Notes under the pieces: model-generated
What the model was told of the DNA's origin: nothing
The model's database searches: none
What the model saw: only the letters and a program-made list of their open reading frames with translations
Assembly (NCBI GenBank): GCA_037974665.1
Contig: CM075780.1
Location: 2,948,501 to 3,012,500, forward strand
From: Ehretia macrophylla
Taxonomy: Eukaryota; Streptophyta; Magnoliopsida; Boraginales; Ehretiaceae
DNA length: 64,000 nucleotides
Reading direction: 5' to 3'
Shown here: one piece after another, positions 61,017 to 64,000 of the stretch
Numbering within the stretch: the stretch's first letter is position 1
Layout of the letters: every line of letters starts with the position of its first letter
Program-made: the position numbers and the translations under genes

Positions 61017-64000
61017 AAAAGAATTTCGTCCCGAAATTCAATATTACCTTGAAATAGAGCTGGATATTGCTGCTCCATCTGGTCTCGCCTCTCCCACGTT
61101 GCTTCTTCGACTCCATGATGATCCCACAGCACCTTCACCATAGGTATAGTTCTGTTGCGCAACTCTCGATCCTGCTGGTCTAGGATCCGAATGGGCTTCT
61201 CCTTGTAAGACAAGTTCTCCCGAAGCTACAACGGCTCTGGCTCCAAGATATGCGACGGATCAGGATGATACTTCCGCAGCATCGAAACATGAAAGACGTC
61301 GTGAATATTGGAGAGGTTCTGGGGTAGTGCTAGGCGATCCGCCAACTTGCCAACCTTCTCAACTATCTCAAATGGTCCCACAAATCTCGGGCTCAACTTT
61401 CCACCCTTGCCATGCTTAATCAGTCCCTTCCGGGGTGATATCTTCAAGAACACCTTGTCGCCAACCTCAAACTCGAGACTCCGTCTCCGTCGGTCTGCAT
61501 AACTCTTCTGCCTACTCTGGGCGGTAAGCATCCATTTCCGGATGAGGTGGACATTATCAACAGTCTTCATCAGTTTAGGTAAAAGGGTCGGGTCAAAAGT
61601 CTTCGTCTCACATACTTAATCCCAGTAAATTGGGGATCGACACTTACGTCCATACAGCGCCTCAAATGGGGCCATCCCGATAGTGGCCTGATAACTATTG
61701 TTGTAGGCGAGCTCCGCTAGAGATAGATATTTCTCCCAACCTTTCCCAAAATCTAACACACATGCCCTCAGCATATCCTCTAGAATCTGAATAGTTCTCT
61801 CCGATTGACCATCCGTCTGAGGGTGATAAGCCGTGCTAAAACTCAATTTCGTTCCCAAAGCTTCTTGCAATCTCTTCCAAAACCGGGAAGTAAAACGAGG
61901 ATCCCTATCCGATACATTACTCACAGGCATCCCGTGCAATCTCACAATCTCCGCTACATACATATCTCCCAATTCCTCAGGACTATCCTCCTTGTTCATC
62001 GGTAAGAAGTGCGCCGACTTAGTAAATCTTTCCAATATAACCCAAACGGCGTCATGACCCTTTCGTGATCTAGGCAGGTCCATAACAAAATCAATAGTTA
62101 TATGTTCCCATTTCCATTGAGCAATCTCCAACGGCTGAAGTAAACCTGCGGGTCGTTGATGTTCTGCTTTGACCCTCTTACAAGTCAAACACCGTGCTAC
62201 AAACTCCGCAATTTATCTTTTCATGTTATTCCACTAATAGTGTTGCTTCAAATCCCGATACATCTTTGTTCCGCCGGGGTGAATAGTATATCTTGAATTA
62301 TGGGCTTCCTCAAGAATCTTCTTTTTTAGCTTCGGCTCGTTCGGAACACAAATCCGGTTCCTAAACCTCCAAACACCATCATCATGAAACTTGAAATCTG
62401 CGTTGCTTTCCTTAATCTTCTAAAATTGTTGGTCCTTCTGTTGAGCCTCTCGTAACTCAGACAACAAAGTCGATTGAACTTGGGTAGTGGCAAAAAGTAA
62501 CCCCTTCTGAGTCAATTGTGGTTTCCACAGAAATGCTTCCTCCAACAACTCCTGCACCTTGACTTCCAGTTTTGCCATGCTTGCTTTTCTGTTTAAGGCA
62601 TCTGCAACTACATTAGCTTTACCAGGCACATAATTGATTGAGCAGTTATAATCATCCAAAAGCTCCATCCACCGCCTTTGCCTGATATTCAACTCCTTTT
62701 GAGAGAAAAAATATTTCAAGCTCTTATGATCAGTAAATACCTCAAACTTGTTACCCCACAGATAATGCCTCCACTTCTTGAGTGCAAACACAATGGCCGC
62801 TAATTCCAAATCATGCGTCGGGTAATTCATCTCATACGGCTTTGGTTTCCTAGAAGCATATGCAATCAGTCTTCCATTTTGCATCAATACACATCCCAAT
62901 CCTTCTTTCGAAGCATCGCTATAGATTACAAAACCTTGACTCCCTTCAGGCAATGCAAGAACTAGTGCGGTAGTCAATCTTTTCTTCAATTCTTGAAAGC
63001 TGCTCTCACACTTATCATCCCACACGAACTTGGTTTTCTTTTGAGTGAGCTTTGTAAGCGGTCCTGCAATCTTAGAGAAATCATTCACGAACCTCCGATA
63101 ATAGCCCGCTAGACAAAGAAAACTCCGAACTTCCGTAACATTTTCCGGCTTCTTCCAAGACATCACTGCATCAATCTTTGCTGGATCCACCGCTATTTCC
63201 TCTTGGGATATGATATGCCCCAAAAATGCAATCTGCTGCAGCCAAAATTCACACTTGCCAAACTTTGCATACAATTGGTGCTCTCAAAGTTTCTGCAGTA
63301 CCAACCGCAGATGTTGCTCATGCTCCGCCTCTGATTTCGAGTATAGCAAAATATCATCAATGAAGATCACCACAAATTGGTCCAAGTAGGGTTGAAACAC
63401 CCTGTGCATCAAATCCATAAAAGCTGCAGGGGCATTAGTTAGTCCAAAAGGCATCACCACATATTCATAATGCACATATCTCGTCCTGAAAGCCGTTTTA
63501 GGCACATCTTCCTTCTTGATCCGTAACTGATAATACCCTTGCCTCAAGTCGAGTTTCGAATACACTTTGGCTCCTTGCAGTTGATCAAATAACTCGTCAA
63601 TCAGGGGAAGTGGGTATTTATTCTTGACAGTCACTTGGTTCAAACCTTGGTAGTCAATGCATAGCCTCAACATTCCGTCCTTCTTCTTCACAAATAGAAC
63701 TGGCGCACCCCACGGTGAAGAACTCGGTTGGACAAACCCCTTCTTCAGTAATCTTCGCAATTGGTCCTTCAATTCTTGTGGCTCGGCCGGTGCCATACGA
63801 TAGTGAGCTTTAGATATCGGTCGGGAGCCCGTCAGCAACCCTATAACAAACTCGATTTCCCGATTTGGGGGTAAACCGGGTAATTCTTCTGGAAATACAT
63901 CTGCATAGTCTTTGATCACAGGCATCTCCTCCAACTTAGCTTTATCTGACGGCTTGTTGATAAGGTAAGCCAAGTATCCGCTGCACCCTTTCCTCAAGGA
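61004..64000 (-). mobile_element. Gypsy element B internal region, runs off the window
   Basis: Second internal region of the same family in the same orientation as A, joined to it through one LTR. Only the pol half lies in the window. Confidence 0.93.

Larger units (their letters stand above)
60953..64000 (-). pseudogene. Gypsy B pol (partial), six nonsense codons
   Basis: One frame entering from the right edge with the linker before RT, reverse transcriptase ([25 protein letters not shown]), RNaseH ([11 protein letters not shown]), integrase ([24 protein letters not shown]) and chromodomain, ending 51 bp inside the LTR at 60953. Stops: TGA 63284-63286 (CGA in A), TAG 62420-62422 (same codon as in A), TAG 62234-62236 (TGG in A), TAA 62213-62215 (GAA in A), TAA 61616-61618 (GAA in A), TAG 61226-61228 (CAG in A). 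No frameshift relative to A is seen. The RNaseH part is almost identical to A, with few changed residues. Confidence 0.93.

Overview
The window is nuclear DNA of a flowering plant, most likely a eudicot. The evidence is a long head-to-tail array of 120-nt 5S rRNA genes whose consensus has the angiosperm form (helix I pair GGGTGCG / GCACCCC, box motifs as in eudicots), together with plant-type Ty1/copia and Ty3/gypsy (chromovirus) LTR retrotransposons. There is no bacterial, organellar or single-copy host protein-coding gene. The species cannot be named from the sequence alone.

Layout. Positions 1-43409 are a 5S rDNA array with 52 gene copies, all on the + strand, one per roughly 676-677 bp (120-nt gene plus about 557 nt spacer). 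Three other blocks sit in or beside it. (i) A 3549-bp solo gypsy LTR (2663-6211), minus orientation, lies in a spacer and is flanked by the 5-bp duplication CTGAG. (ii) A complete 5341-bp copia element (14451-19791), minus orientation, with 602-bp LTRs and duplication CTAGG, is inserted inside 5S copy 17. (iii) From 43410 to the right edge there is a nested block of long-LTR gypsy elements: a + strand LTR (43608-47328) bordered by a polypurine tract on its left and a primer-binding site on its right, with non-coding internal sequence, followed by a minus-strand tandem LTR - gag-pol A - LTR - gag-pol B that runs off the window. These gypsy elements carry a chromodomain after the integrase and have LTRs of about 3.5 kb, as in the Del/Tekay lineage.

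Condition. No 5S copy matches the array consensus exactly; the closest (copy 7) has one change. All three retrotransposon gag-pol reading frames are single frames broken only by nonsense codons, with no frameshift seen, and several stops are C-to-T or G-to-A changes as expected from decay of methylated cytosines. This suggests a silenced, heterochromatic part of a 5S locus or its edge, though transcription cannot be judged from sequence.

The structure of most interest is how the array evolves: two mutually exclusive 5S gene haplotypes interleaved along it, a dimeric higher-order repeat at 31.3-36.8 kb, a block repeated eight units away that ends in a chimeric unit, and a pair of genes only 52 bp apart. 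In the gypsy LTRs, a short acidic reading frame behind a splice-acceptor-like site is kept in all four copies. I found nothing that looks like a new multi-gene system.
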